Shown piece by piece: positions 16,845 to 26,876 of a DNA stretch of 64,000 nt. How positions within the stretch are numbered: the first letter of the stretch is position 1; every line of letters starts with the position of its first letter. Both the position numbers and the translations under genes were made by a program. Location of the stretch: positions 1-64,000 of the forward strand of contig JAURDE010000002.1 of NCBI GenBank assembly GCA_030828105.1. The letters are read 5' to 3'. A model generated the notes under the pieces. It searched no databases. It was not told where the DNA came from and was given only the letters and a program-made list of their open reading frames with translations. The stretch is from Bdellovibrionota bacterium (lineage in GTDB: Bacteria; Bdellovibrionota; Bacteriovoracia; Bacteriovoracales; Bacteriovoracaceae).

Positions 16845-19800
16845 ATATGCCCCATTTCAACTTTAGGTAATTGTTTATGACAGCTCTAGACGCCGAATCT
16901 AGCTTTTTGTTGTAAACAAGGACTTCCAGCACATGACCTTTAAAAAATTGAGAATTTCCATTACCGATTCTTAGTAATGAGTTATTAATAAAACTTGAAG
17001 CAGAAGTGGTATAAGTCGTTTCGGTACCATCGATGGCCAATACTCTTTCGTCACTTATTTTATAGCTAGAAGATATTAATTGGGGTGATAAATTATCTAA
17101 AGTGCTGACAACCAGATTATTATTACTTGGGCCAACAGTATAAACCCAGTCCTCCCAATTACCATTTAATTGATTAGCATAAAGGGCAATACCTTGGTCT
17201 ACTGCTGCCCCAGAAGTATTAAAGGGTGATCCATACCCTGACTGAGTATTATCATAAGCGACGACTATAAAATAACTATATTCTCCACTTGAAAAAACAA
17301 AATCAGAGGCAGAAGTTTTTTCTAAAAAATCATCTACTCCATCAAATAAAATTCCATTTTTTGAATTATAGGAACTTAAATCTAGTGCAGGTGGGTTAGT
17401 CGCCTGAATAACATTATTAATTGAGCCAGATTTATCTTTCCAACACCCTACAGGATCATTCTCTGCTATTGCTGGTGTTGTGGTACAATCAGAGGTTTGA
17501 AATGTAGAGGATATGTCATTACCATCTAACCACAACTTTAGGCCCTCAGAAGAAGTTCCTAAGTAGGTAAATGAAGGTGTTGAGACCGCGGAATTTCCAT
17601 AAGCATTACTTGCAACAATAGTAGTCGTTAAAATCGACCCCGTTCCTGCGCTCGGAGCAGGTATAGTGCAAGTAATAGAGGTTGAATTTTCAGATGTTAT
17701 AGCACAACTTTGTCCATCGATAGTTACAGAATTTCCTGAAGCGCTAAATTCTGTACCTGTGATAACCAAACTATCACCTTCTACTCCAGAGTCTAAAGAT
17801 GCCGTGGTCAAAGTAGGTGATGTATCTAGAGTATAACTTAAGGATAGATTTTGACATGCTCCTTCGTTACCTGCAATATCAATCACACGGCCATAGAAAG
17901 AGATAAGGCCATCATCAGTAGTATCAGAAGCATAAGTTATATTATTAACAGTAAAGGCAGCTGAACTAATAACTCCTGAACCAACAGACTGAGTAGCACA
18001 AGAAGCATCATTATAAATAGCAACACTACCACCATCCTCCGCTCCAGAAGTAATAGTACCACTTATAATAGGCGTTATATCGGTTGAAGTACTTCCATTC
18101 GTTGGTTCATCAAGGGCCTGAGAGTTGATTGTGTCCGTAGGCGTTGTATTATCAAGAATAGCAGAAAAGTGCTCTACACTACTTTCTAACCCATTAACCG
18201 GTTTTCTCGCCTGCACATGAATATAATAAGTTCCATCCCCACTAGGTTGTGTCGCCGTACTGGTTGTCCCATAAACTTCTGCTGAGATATCAGTTGTGGG
18301 GTTGGTATCAATAAGAAATCTAAATTCGCAATCACCTACTCCTGAGGCCGGATCACAGGCCAAGTTCCATGTTTTGGACTTTGTTGGTGTTGTATCGTCA
18401 GCTAATCCTAAAAAAGATGGAGGAGTATTATCGAGATCAACATAGGCCGAACTTACTAATGACTCGTTTCCGAGCGTATCTCTTGTTTGAACATGTATAT
18501 AATAACGGCCCGTTTGATTAGATGTCGTAAAACTAGTGTTTGTTGTTTCATATGTACTAAAGGCAGTTGTTTCATCAACTAATGGGTTTTGATCAAAAGC
18601 GTATCTCATCTCACAATCTGTATCATCACAACCCCAGTTCCATGTTTTGGACGTCTTTACGACAGGGTCATTAATGATTTCACCTCCCGTAATATTGGGT
18701 GGTGTTGTATCCATTAAAAACGATAAACTTGCGATATCCCCTGCTAGGTTATTAGTCGTATTTCTTGCCTGGACATGAATATAATAAGTACCATCTCCTG
18801 TATCAAACGATGTGCTTTCATCAGTCACCCAAGGGTCATCACTCAAATCAGCTTCACTATCTTGAGTGATTTCGTACCGGAATTCACATGTTGCCGTTGC
18901 ATTAATATCGCAGGACCAAATAAGGCCTATTTGATTAGTGGGATTTTCAGGATTAGAGGATGCATTAATATTAACAACGGGAACTCTACTATCGACAAAA
19001 ACTCGCCCATGAACAACAGGACTTAACCTATTAAGTTCATCTCTGGCCTGTACATGAATATAATATTCACCATAAGACTCTGTGAAATCGAAAGATGATA
19101 CGTTAGTAAAGGGAATAGAATCTAAAATAGATGTTGTTGGGCTCTGATCTATTAAATACCTAAATTGACACGAAGTTGTATCTACACAGTCCCAGTTCCA
19201 AGAAATATTTAATACAGTCCCACTATCAGCTGGAATACCGGTGACGACTGGATCCGTATTATCAAGAGTGACGCTAACAGTTTGCGTCCCTCCTAATGCT
19301 AAGTTACTCTTTTTTCTTACTTGGGCATGCAAATAATATACACCGTCTCCTTGGGCAAGAGAAACTGAGGATGTATCCCCCCAAGGATCATCCTCTAAAG
19401 AAGGATTGCTATCCTGAGAAATCTCAAAGCGATATTCGCAATTACTTGTATCCGAGTCACTACAACTCCAAACCCAATCAATATTACTTCTAGGCGCTGT
19501 TTGATCACTAAGCCCTACTATCACGGGTATACTTTGATCAAGCACTGCTGAAACCGTTTTAACAGGACTAGTGTTACCTGCACTATCCCTCGCTATTACA
19601 TGAATATAAAAAGTACCTGTAACTCCTCCTAAAAAATAAGATGTTGTATTTTGATATTCTCCAGTAGGGGTACTCGTCGGAGTTTGAGAGACTATGTATG
19701 AGAATAAACAATTACCCTCGTCACAATCCCAAGTCCAATTTTTTTCACCCTGAACATTAGTATCATCAGTAAGACCTGTAACAGTTGGTGCTGTTGTATC

Positions 19801-22800
19801 CATTAAAAAAGAAAAGGTTTGAACTTCTCCTTCAACTCCAGTTAGGCCATCCAACGCCTGTATATGAAAATAAAAGGTCCCATTACCTTGTTCATAAACG
19901 AAGGACTCCTGTTGAATATAGTCTTCAGCACCAAACGTGTGAGTTGGAGATCCATTAACGGTAAATCTATAGAAACAAAATGATTTATTACAGGCCCATG
20001 AAAAACCTTTCTGATTTGTTGGAGAACCATCATCATTGAGCCCAATCACAAAGGGTTCCGTATTATCAATCCATTGATAATTATGCTGAACATTAGATTC
20101 GTTACCTGCTACATCTCTAGCTTGTAAATGTAGGTAATACAAAGAGTTTCCACCTTCAATAAATGTTGTGTCGGCAGAAGAATACCCTCCTGTTGGAGAG
20201 GTTGAAGAATTTGTATCCAAAACAAATCTATAGGTGCACTCATTTGGATCATTTATGTAAAGGCCATTAACTTCTTCTTGTGAAAGGATTTTATTATAAA
20301 AATTAAATTGATCCAAATAACCATTGAATTCCTCCCAGAAAAGATTAACACTATCTCCTAATAAAAGATCATCTCCACTAGGTGTTAATTGCCAATCGAA
20401 GTTCATTATTGAAGAAATTTCTTTATCGCCATCAATATATATTTTTACTGGACCTCCATTAACTGCTGAGATAGTGACGGCTATATGATGCCATTGATCA
20501 TCTAATATATTTCTTGATCCTAAAAATGTTTGATTTTGATTATCGCCTGATAGTTGAAGTTCTAATCGCCCACTAAGTCCACTTAAGGCCAACACTATAC
20601 TTTCTGAAGAACTCGAAAAAATGGCCGCCTTACCAGCATCTGTTCCTTCACTTTCACCATCTCCTTCCCAGACATTTTCGCCTTTAATCCAAAAGCTAAA
20701 TGATTTGGCCGAGTTAGTAAGAAATTCTTGATTCGACGGAATAACAACTCTAGCATTTGGAGTTCCTGGTAAATATACAGAAGCTTCTCCTACTTTACTC
20801 TCTTCAGAAAGGATGGTGCCATTTGAGGGCACTCCACTAAAGAGATTAAAAAAGTCATTATAACCGAATTCAAAACGCAACCTGAAGGCAAGATCAGAAA
20901 TATTAGAGTTATCACAAGACCATGTCCACTCTTTAAAAACTTGGGGATAGAAAGAGTTTTCTAGAGAAGGGCCGATTATTTGTGGTGGAGTATTATCAAA
21001 AGCAAGTTTATAGCGTTGTATATCTCCTAACACTCCTGTGAGTTGATTTCTTGCTTGAATATAAAAATAATGTAGGTTGTTTCTATCATTGTAACTTACT
21101 ATTGTAGTCGTATTAAAAGGTACATCAGAAAGATCATTCAGATCAGGGTTAGTGTCTATTTTAAACCTATAAGAACATAATAATTGTCCACAGTTCCAGG
21201 CCAAACTGTGAGACTTAGACGGTGTAAGATTATTATTTATACCTAAAGCAGTTGGTTTAGTTGAGTTAATATTAAATAGCACTCTTTTGGTAGAACCTAT
21301 TTTGTTACTAATAAGGTCTTTGGCCTGTACATAGAGATAAAAAATATTATCTCCATCTGTTTTAGAAATTTGGTTAGCATTATTAAAACTTTGATCGCTA
21401 AAAGTAAAACTTGGATCATCAGTGATTAAACTTCTATAAAGACAACTAAGACCATCACATCCCCATTGAAAACTCACTGATGATACTGGATCTGGATTAT
21501 CAGCATCATCAAGTCCTGTAATTTCAGGGGCCGAGTTATAAAGTTCGAAGCTTCTCGTTATAGGTATATTTTCATTTTGAAGAGCATCTCGTCCCTGAAG
21601 GTGGAAATAAAAAGTGCCCGTTTGATCAGTTACTGTAAGTTCGGTATTACTTTGCCAAGGTGACCACGATGTTTGTAAATCAACAACGGGGTTTTGATCT
21701 ACAGCATAGCGAGTCTCACAAAAACTATCATCACAAGACCATGTCCATGTTTTATTCGACTTTTTAACTGGATCATCATCTCCTGTCATGATGACTGGAG
21801 CTGAATTGTCCAAAATGAATGAAAATGTAAAAACATTTCCTAAAATATTATTAGTTGCGTCCTTGGCCTGAAGATGAAAAAAGAGTGAACCATTTCCTTC
21901 ATCGATAGTTATAAAATTATTGGAATCAAATGGCGCATCTTCAGGAAAGGTATAAATAGAACTATTTGTTACAGCATATCTATACTGACAATTAACAAGA
22001 TTACATACCCAACTCCAGTTTTTAGCTCTTTTAACACTAAAATCATTAAAAATATTTAAAGGCCGGGGTAGAGCTGTTGAAATAATAAATTTCCTTCTTG
22101 ATATCTCACTTTCATTTCCTGCAGGATCCTTTGCCTGAACAGCAATATATTTTGTCCCTGATTCCCCAGAAAATTCGACTTTTTTAATTAGAGAGTAATC
22201 CCCACTAGGAACATCATTAGGATCCTCGCTGATTATATATCTAAACTCACAGAATTCACCACCAGAGCAAAACCAATTCCATTCTTTTTCTATCTGAGCA
22301 GTTAAATCGTCTCCAGAAGTAAAAGAAACAACCGGGGTTGTATTATCAAGATTTACAAAAACAGTGTTAATGTCACCTACTTTACCGGTAATCATATTTT
22401 TGGCCTGTACATGGATATAATAAACTCCATTTACTCCGCTTATTGACGCGTTATTTGTAACTGTAAATAAAGCTCCATCATCAAATGTATAATTAGGACT
22501 TTGATTTACAATAAACCTGTATTGACAATTACTTTCACTACAACCCCAACTCCATTGTTTTGACTTTTTGAGAACTGTATCGTTTTGTAAATTTAAAATT
22601 TCTGGAATCGCAGAATCCATATCCACATAATAATGCCCAACGGCCGTCTCATTACCAGCAGTATCTCTTGCTTGTACATGTATATAATATCGTCCATTAA
22701 CACCTGTTAAGGTGGTTGAATTTAGTGAAGAGTAGGGACCTAGCGGTAAAGATATAGGGTTTTGATTAATAGAAAACCTATAGTCGCAGTTTTCGCTCGA

Positions 22801-23508
22801 ACATTCCCACTGCCAACTCTTTACGGACCTGAACTTATTATCGTTGATTAGACCAATGATTAGGGGTGGCGTATTATCAAGGTCCACCTGTACACGTAGA
22901 ACATCTGATAGTTGATTATTACTTATATTTTGGGCCTGTACGTAAAGATAGTATCGTCCATCAACATTATTTAAGGTAAAACTATTTTGTTCTTTAAATA
23001 GTTCTGAACTAAAAGAAAAATTTGGGGATTGATCAATCATAAATCGATATCGACAATTTACATAACGACAGCTCCAACTCCAGGTTTTGCTTTTTCTTAT
23101 GACAAAATCATCATTAAGATTCTGTAGAATTGGTTTTAAGTTTAGAATCTCTCCTTTTGCATGCACAACTTCAGAAAGTTGTCCTGTACTACTTTTTGCT
23201 TGAACATGTATATAAAATGTCCCTTGCCCATTTTGGACCTGAGCAATGTTGCTAAAATCAAATTCACCACTTGGGGCACCTAATGGATACCGGTCAATAA
23301 GGTAACGATATTCGCAAGGCTCTTCTGAGTCACAACCCCAAGTCCAAGACAAAGTATTAGAGCTGGTTGTTTTATTGTCTAACTGGGTAACTTTAACAGG
23401 CCGTAACTGTTGTCCAAATGAACTTTCTTTTAGTTTAATTTGTTTTGATTGTTCAACTGGAACACATGAAATCATCAAAAAAATGGTGAAAAAATAAGCT
23501 CTTATCAT
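16843..23508 (-). CDS. Giant repeat lipoprotein (2221 residues) with LamG and IPT/TIG domains
   Basis: The N-terminus is a lipoprotein signal (FLMISC). Residues about 36-1790 hold 17 tandem units of about 90 residues. Each has WxWxC, a second Cys in CxYR(F/Y), a D.NP turn, then YYIHVQARD..GN and LDNT.P. Unit 10 is interrupted between its two Cys by a LamG/concanavalin-like domain of about 220 residues (SFSFWIKG, DDQWHHIAVT, VKIYIDG). After the repeats come an Ig-like domain (about 1790-1895), an IPT/TIG domain (about 1900-1980) and a second LamG-like domain to the end (GLKLWLDG, GILFDGVDDFLEK). It is probably a large cell-surface adhesin; the two Cys per unit suggest a disulphide in each. A spacer with TATAAT (23598-23603) on the minus strand precedes it. 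Confidence 0.9.
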   Translation of the reverse strand: MIRAYFFTIFLMISCVPVEQSKQIKLKESSFGQQLRPVKVTQLDNKTTSSNTLSWTWGCDSEEPCEYRYLIDRYPLGAPSGEFDFSNIAQVQNGQGTFYIHVQAKSSTGQLSEVVHAKGEILNLKPILQNLNDDFVIRKSKTWSWSCRYVNCRYRFMIDQSPNFSFSSELFKEQNSFTLNNVDGRYYLYVQAQNISNNQLSDVLRVQVDLDNTPPLIIGLINDNKFRSVKSWQWECSSENCDYRFSINQNPISLPLGPYSSLNSTTLTGVNGRYYIHVQARDTAGNETAVGHYYVDMDSAIPEILNLQNDTVLKKSKQWSWGCSESNCQYRFIVNQSPNYTFDDGALFTVTNNASISGVNGVYYIHVQAKNMITGKVGDINTVFVNLDNTTPVVSFTSGDDLTAQIEKEWNWFCSGGEFCEFRYIISEDPNDVPSGDYSLIKKVEFSGESGTKYIAVQAKDPAGNESEISRRKFIISTALPRPLNIFNDFSVKRAKNWSWVCNLVNCQYRYAVTNSSIYTFPEDAPFDSNNFITIDEGNGSLFFHLQAKDATNNILGNVFTFSFILDNSAPVIMTGDDDPVKKSNKTWTWSCDDSFCETRYAVDQNPVVDLQTSWSPWQSNTELTVTDQTGTFYFHLQGRDALQNENIPITRSFELYNSAPEITGLDDADNPDPVSSVSFQWGCDGLSCLYRSLITDDPSFTFSDQSFNNANQISKTDGDNIFYLYVQAKDLISNKIGSTKRVLFNINSTKPTALGINNNLTPSKSHSLAWNCGQLLCSYRFKIDTNPDLNDLSDVPFNTTTIVSYNDRNNLHYFYIQARNQLTGVLGDIQRYKLAFDNTPPQIIGPSLENSFYPQVFKEWTWSCDNSNISDLAFRLRFEFGYNDFFNLFSGVPSNGTILSEESKVGEASVYLPGTPNARVVIPSNQEFLTNSAKSFSFWIKGENVWEGDGESEGTDAGKAAIFSSSSESIVLALSGLSGRLELQLSGDNQNQTFLGSRNILDDQWHHIAVTISAVNGGPVKIYIDGDKEISSIMNFDWQLTPSGDDLLLGDSVNLFWEEFNGYLDQFNFYNKILSQEEVNGLYINDPNECTYRFVLDTNSSTSPTGGYSSADTTFIEGGNSLYYLHLQARDVAGNESNVQHNYQWIDNTEPFVIGLNDDGSPTNQKGFSWACNKSFCFYRFTVNGSPTHTFGAEDYIQQESFVYEQGNGTFYFHIQALDGLTGVEGEVQTFSFLMDTTAPTVTGLTDDTNVQGEKNWTWDCDEGNCLFSYIVSQTPTSTPTGEYQNTTSYFLGGVTGTFYIHVIARDSAGNTSPVKTVSAVLDQSIPVIVGLSDQTAPRSNIDWVWSCSDSDTSNCEYRFEISQDSNPSLEDDPWGDTSSVSLAQGDGVYYLHAQVRKKSNLALGGTQTVSVTLDNTDPVVTGIPADSGTVLNISWNWDCVDTTSCQFRYLIDQSPTTSILDSIPFTNVSSFDFTESYGEYYIHVQARDELNRLSPVVHGRVFVDSRVPVVNINASSNPENPTNQIGLIWSCDINATATCEFRYEITQDSEADLSDDPWVTDESTSFDTGDGTYYIHVQARNTTNNLAGDIASLSFLMDTTPPNITGGEIINDPVVKTSKTWNWGCDDTDCEMRYAFDQNPLVDETTAFSTYETTNTSFTTSNQTGRYYIHVQTRDTLGNESLVSSAYVDLDNTPPSFLGLADDTTPTKSKTWNLACDPASGVGDCEFRFLIDTNPTTDISAEVYGTTSTATQPSGDGTYYIHVQARKPVNGLESSVEHFSAILDNTTPTDTINSQALDEPTNGSTSTDITPIISGTITSGAEDGGSVAIYNDASCATQSVGSGVISSAAFTVNNITYASDTTDDGLISFYGRVIDIAGNEGACQNLSLSYTLDTSPTLTTASLDSGVEGDSLVITGTEFSASGNSVTIDGQSCAITSENSTSITCTIPAPSAGTGSILTTTIVASNAYGNSAVSTPSFTYLGTSSEGLKLWLDGNDISSTFQTSDCTTTPAIAENDPVGCWKDKSGSINNVIQATNPPALDLSSYNSKNGILFDGVDDFLEKTSASDFVFSSGEYSYFIVVAYDNTQSGYGSPFNTSGAAVDQGIALYANQLNGNWEDWVYTVGPSNNNLVVSTLDNLSPQLISSSYKISDERVLAIDGTETTYTTSASSFINNSLLRIGNGNSQFFKGHVLEVLVYNKKLDSASRAVINNYLKLKWGI
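20245..20900 (-). repeat. LamG domain inserted inside repeat unit 10 of the giant lipoprotein
   Basis: The first half of unit 10 (WTWSCDNSN, Cys near 20912) and its second half (NECTYRFVLD, Cys near 20232) are separated by about 218 residues that read as a LamG jelly roll. In the other 16 units these cysteines are 4-12 residues apart. Confidence 0.8.
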
Positions 23509-23669
23509 TTTTGTTCTTTTCGACCATTATAGATGTATTATTTAGGCCTAATTCGAGCATGAAAAGGTATAAATAATTCCTTGAAATCATTACATTTATT
23601 ATAGGCAATAAAATTTATTGAATAGGGGTCAAATTATGGGTCAAAAAAGCGGCCTTTTTAATTGGCAAA

Positions 23670-25019
23670 TCAGTTCTTTGGTTTTTTTGTAAAATACAAT
23701 GATTTTAAAACATTAAGGGCCTGAACAACTTGATAATCCTTAGAAGGTTCATATTTTCTATTATTAGGATCTGATCTTTTTTTACTTTCTTTCTTTTCCT
23801 TCGACGCCTTAATTTTTTCTATTCTTTTAAGTCTCTCACGCTTTTCTTCCTTCAAACGAAGTTTCTTTTCTTCTTCCGTCTCGATTGTGGCCGTAAGATG
23901 TCCTCTTAAATCCTTCTCTCTTATAAAAGCGGGTTCTTTTATAAGTTCGTCAACGGGTTTATCTATATGACCTACTTCAACATCAGGTGTAATCCCCAGT
24001 GCTTGAATCCTTCTACCCTTTGGGGTCATATATTGAGCAATTGTTAATTTCACTCCTTTTTTCTCGTCTATTTTTGCTACTGATTGAACGGAACCTTTTC
24101 CAAAAGAACGTGTTCCCATAATAATCGCACGACCATGGTCTTGAAGTGCTCCAGCTACAATTTCCGAGGCAGAAGCAGAAGCTCCATCAATAAGAACGAT
24201 AAGAGGGGCCTTTAGTTCCTTTTCCCCTGATCTCATAACATAACGTATTTCTTTATTTTTAGGATCTCTTGATTCGGTTGAAACGACAATCCCCTCTTTT
24301 AGGAACAATGATGAGACATTAACAGCTTCATCTAATAATCCACCTGGATTGGACCTTAAATCTATAATCAAACCATTAAGTTTGGACTTTTTCTTAAATT
24401 TTTTGATTTCTTTCCTAATATAATTAGAAGAATTCTTTTGAAAAGAGGATAATCGAATATAAAAATAGTTCTTATCTAGAACAGAAACCTTAACAGGCTT
24501 AACCTTAATAACCTCTCTTGTTAGGTTAATTTGAAGTACTTTATCTTCCCCTTCTCTTGAAACTCCAATTAATATTTTTGTACCAGGCTTTCCTCTCATT
24601 TTATCGACAGCATCTTCTAAATTTAGCCCTAAAACTGAATCATGGTTAATCTCTACAATTTTATCTCCAGGCTTAATACCTGCTTTAAATGCTGGTGAAT
24701 CCTCTATCGGAGCAATAACAACTATCATTCCATCTTTTTGCGTCACTTCTATACCTAAACCACCAAACTCACCTTTGGTATCTTCTTGCATTTTTTCAAA
24801 AACTTTTTCAGGTAAATAGGAACTGTGAGGATCTAGCGTATTCATCATACCTTTTAGAGCACCCTGAATAAGCTTATCGATATCAACATCTCTATAATAT
24901 TGACTTTCTATTAGATAAAGAACCTTATTAAATAGCTCCATTTTTTCAAATCTCGATTTTTCTTGAGCCGTTACAGTAAATGAAAATAGCATTATAACGA
25001 TAAAGATTCTTTTAACCAT
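23670..25019 (-). CDS. ctpA: Carboxy-terminal processing peptidase, S41 family
   Basis: 449 residues with a signal peptide (FSFTVTAQ). A PDZ domain lies at about 85-165 (FGGLGIEV, AGIKPGDKIVEIN). The protease core follows: LRSNPGGLL, the catalytic Ser in GASASASEIVAGAL and the Lys in SFGKGSVQ. The C-terminal 90 residues are Lys/Glu-rich. It is a periplasmic protease that trims or degrades cell-wall hydrolases and other envelope proteins. It is the last gene of the ftsE-ftsX-envC-ctpA set, 25 bp after the EnvC-like gene, an arrangement that suggests control of EnvC-activated wall cutting. Confidence 0.94.
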   Translation of the reverse strand: MVKRIFIVIMLFSFTVTAQEKSRFEKMELFNKVLYLIESQYYRDVDIDKLIQGALKGMMNTLDPHSSYLPEKVFEKMQEDTKGEFGGLGIEVTQKDGMIVVIAPIEDSPAFKAGIKPGDKIVEINHDSVLGLNLEDAVDKMRGKPGTKILIGVSREGEDKVLQINLTREVIKVKPVKVSVLDKNYFYIRLSSFQKNSSNYIRKEIKKFKKKSKLNGLIIDLRSNPGGLLDEAVNVSSLFLKEGIVVSTESRDPKNKEIRYVMRSGEKELKAPLIVLIDGASASASEIVAGALQDHGRAIIMGTRSFGKGSVQSVAKIDEKKGVKLTIAQYMTPKGRRIQALGITPDVEVGHIDKPVDELIKEPAFIREKDLRGHLTATIETEEEKKLRLKEEKRERLKRIEKIKASKEKKESKKRSDPNNRKYEPSKDYQVVQALNVLKSLYFTKKPKN

Positions 25020-25044
25020 TTATGTTTCCCTAGTGATTTTCTAC

Positions 25045-26109
25045 TTATATTTTATTAGATTTATTACGGGAAAGAAATTTTTTTTCTACGAGATATATAG
25101 TGTTTTGGACCTTATCTTTTTGTCTAACTTCGAAATAAACTTTACCTAAGTCTTCACCAGATGATTTACTATAGCCAATCAATTGACCTTTCTTGACATT
25201 ACTACCCTTCTTAATTTTGGGTATGAAGCTTCCTAATATAACTGATCTCATCTCTTGGCCATGGTCAACTATCACAACATTGCCGTATGTCGAGAGTCTT
25301 CCGCTATATGATATGTTACCAGCTTTTGGTGATAAAACAGGGCCTTCCTCACGGAAAAAGAACGTTATCCCCTTATTTTTATAGTCCATCTTTACATATT
25401 TCTCTAAAGGAATTGAATATTCATTTTTAACCTTTTTAGGACTAGCACCAACTACAAACTGAGTTTTAAGTTTGTTATATTTACTCTCCAAAACTTCTTT
25501 CTCATTTCTTTTTAATAAAAAGTCCCTAGCAAGACTTTGCTTTTGTGACTCTAAATACCTCAAGGCATCTGATAGCGCCCTTTCATTTCTTGATAAAGCT
25601 AAATATTCTTTTTCAAATTTATCCAAATCCGAAACTAATGTCGTTAATTGATTGCTTTTTAACTTTAATAAATTAATTTCTTTATTTACTGTTTCGATAA
25701 TTATCTTATTAGAAAGTATCTTTCCTGGATTATTTGAATTGGACAAGTTCTCAACAACTAATTTTTTTAAAAGATTCTTCTTAATTTTACCATTTTTATC
25801 TATTTCATATTTTAATGTTTTAATTTGGTAGCTAATTCTCTCAATCAAGTGTTCTATATTTTTTTTCCTCTTCAAAGATTTAATTAATGAGTTATTTTTT
25901 TTATTAAGACTATCCTCAAAGTCATTCATTTTTTTTCTTAGACTAGAAAGATCTGTATTCATATTAGAAATTTTCTTTTCAATCTTAACCAGACTACCAA
26001 TTTCTTTTATTTTGCTAGTTTTTTTTGGTTTTATACTTCTATGAGGTGCTGAAAAACCTTCTTGGAAAAGAAAAGAAATTAACAATAAAGGTAGAAGTCT
26101 TATTCCCAT
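25045..26109 (-). CDS. envC: EnvC-like activator of murein hydrolases
   Basis: 354 residues: signal peptide (to FSAPH), a long coiled coil (about 40-215) and a C-terminal M23/LytM domain (about 240-350). The domain keeps the fold markers VLSPKAGNISY, YGNVVIVDHG and VKKGQLIGYS but lacks the zinc ligands: no HxxxD at its start, and HLHFE is replaced by VYFEVR. Such inactive LytM domains in EnvC activate amidases at the division septum under control of FtsEX. The gene overlaps ftsX by 10 bp and precedes ctpA, so the assignment is supported by both domain order and context. Confidence 0.88.
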   Translation of the reverse strand: MGIRLLPLLLISFLFQEGFSAPHRSIKPKKTSKIKEIGSLVKIEKKISNMNTDLSSLRKKMNDFEDSLNKKNNSLIKSLKRKKNIEHLIERISYQIKTLKYEIDKNGKIKKNLLKKLVVENLSNSNNPGKILSNKIIIETVNKEINLLKLKSNQLTTLVSDLDKFEKEYLALSRNERALSDALRYLESQKQSLARDFLLKRNEKEVLESKYNKLKTQFVVGASPKKVKNEYSIPLEKYVKMDYKNKGITFFFREEGPVLSPKAGNISYSGRLSTYGNVVIVDHGQEMRSVILGSFIPKIKKGSNVKKGQLIGYSKSSGEDLGKVYFEVRQKDKVQNTIYLVEKKFLSRNKSNKI

Positions 26110-26876
26110 CTCGTTTTTAAAGTATTCAGTAGGTTAGTCATTTGAAAAATTATAAACAAGGCCATTGGCCCATACCAAGAGACGGTATTGAAGAGGGTCA
26201 AAGGTATTAAACTCATAATAAAGCAAAGAGTTATAAAAAGAGCATATATTTTTACACCGACTAATCTTTTCCTTGAAAACTCCTCAAAAAGATAAAATTC
26301 CTTACTTTGTTCAAGTACAATCACTAAAAATACGGAAATACTAATTATTGATAAAATAAATAATATGCTTTCCCAGCCCCAGCTCTTAAGAAATGTAACA
26401 AACCCGGACTTTACCTCATCTTTGGGAACATCTTGCAAAGAGCCGAGTATCACTTCTGCTCCAACCAATCTCTTAACATAATCTCTAATAAGCTTTATAC
26501 CTCTTGGAGGCAGGTCTAAAGATAGGGAGACTTTAAGTCCCTCATAATCAAACAACTCACTATTTTTACCAATATCAATATCTTTTAATATATTCTTAAC
26601 TTTTTGGGACACAGTTTTTTGGGACAAAAATTGCACTTCTTGAACACCTGGTAGTTTAACCAATTGTCTTCTTACTCTTTGAGCATTATTTTTAGCGGAA
26701 ATAAGGACATAAAAATAAGGATATTTTTTTTTACTTTCCAAAGACTTATTAATGGCCTTTTGGACTGAGTCTTGTTGCCCTGAAAAAATAAATACACCCA
26801 AAATACCTAAAAAGAGAAAAGTACTTTTTAAAGGTGCCTTTCCAAATAAATTAAGAAATTTATCTATATAAAACAT
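26100..26876 (-). CDS. ftsX: Cell division protein FtsX
   Basis: 258 residues with the FtsX layout: one N-terminal membrane helix (about 20-32), a periplasmic domain (VLISAKNNAQRVRRQLVKL, VQEVQFLSQ) and three C-terminal helices. ESILFILSIISISVFLVIV is the first of these. It forms the membrane part of the FtsEX complex, which passes conformational changes to the EnvC-like protein encoded next. It overlaps ftsE by 13 bp. Confidence 0.88.
   Translation of the reverse strand: MFYIDKFLNLFGKAPLKSTFLFLGILGVFIFSGQQDSVQKAINKSLESKKKYPYFYVLISAKNNAQRVRRQLVKLPGVQEVQFLSQKTVSQKVKNILKDIDIGKNSELFDYEGLKVSLSLDLPPRGIKLIRDYVKRLVGAEVILGSLQDVPKDEVKSGFVTFLKSWGWESILFILSIISISVFLVIVLEQSKEFYLFEEFSRKRLVGVKIYALFITLCFIMSLIPLTLFNTVSWYGPMALFIIFQMTNLLNTLKTRWE

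Noticed and set aside
18775-19026. Plus-strand open frames inside the giant gene
   Set aside because: They follow from the repeat composition on the opposite strand, have no ribosome-binding site and resemble no protein.
16843-23508. Repeat array considered as CRISPR or as assembly error
   Set aside because: The units are about 270 bp, divergent in DNA and in one open frame with a signal peptide; they are protein repeats.
23626-23645. Repeated GGGTCAAA (minus strand TTTGACCC) upstream of the giant gene
   Set aside because: The TTGACC copy is 23 nt from the TATAAT at 23598-23603, too far for a standard promoter; two 8-bp copies can be chance in AT-rich DNA.
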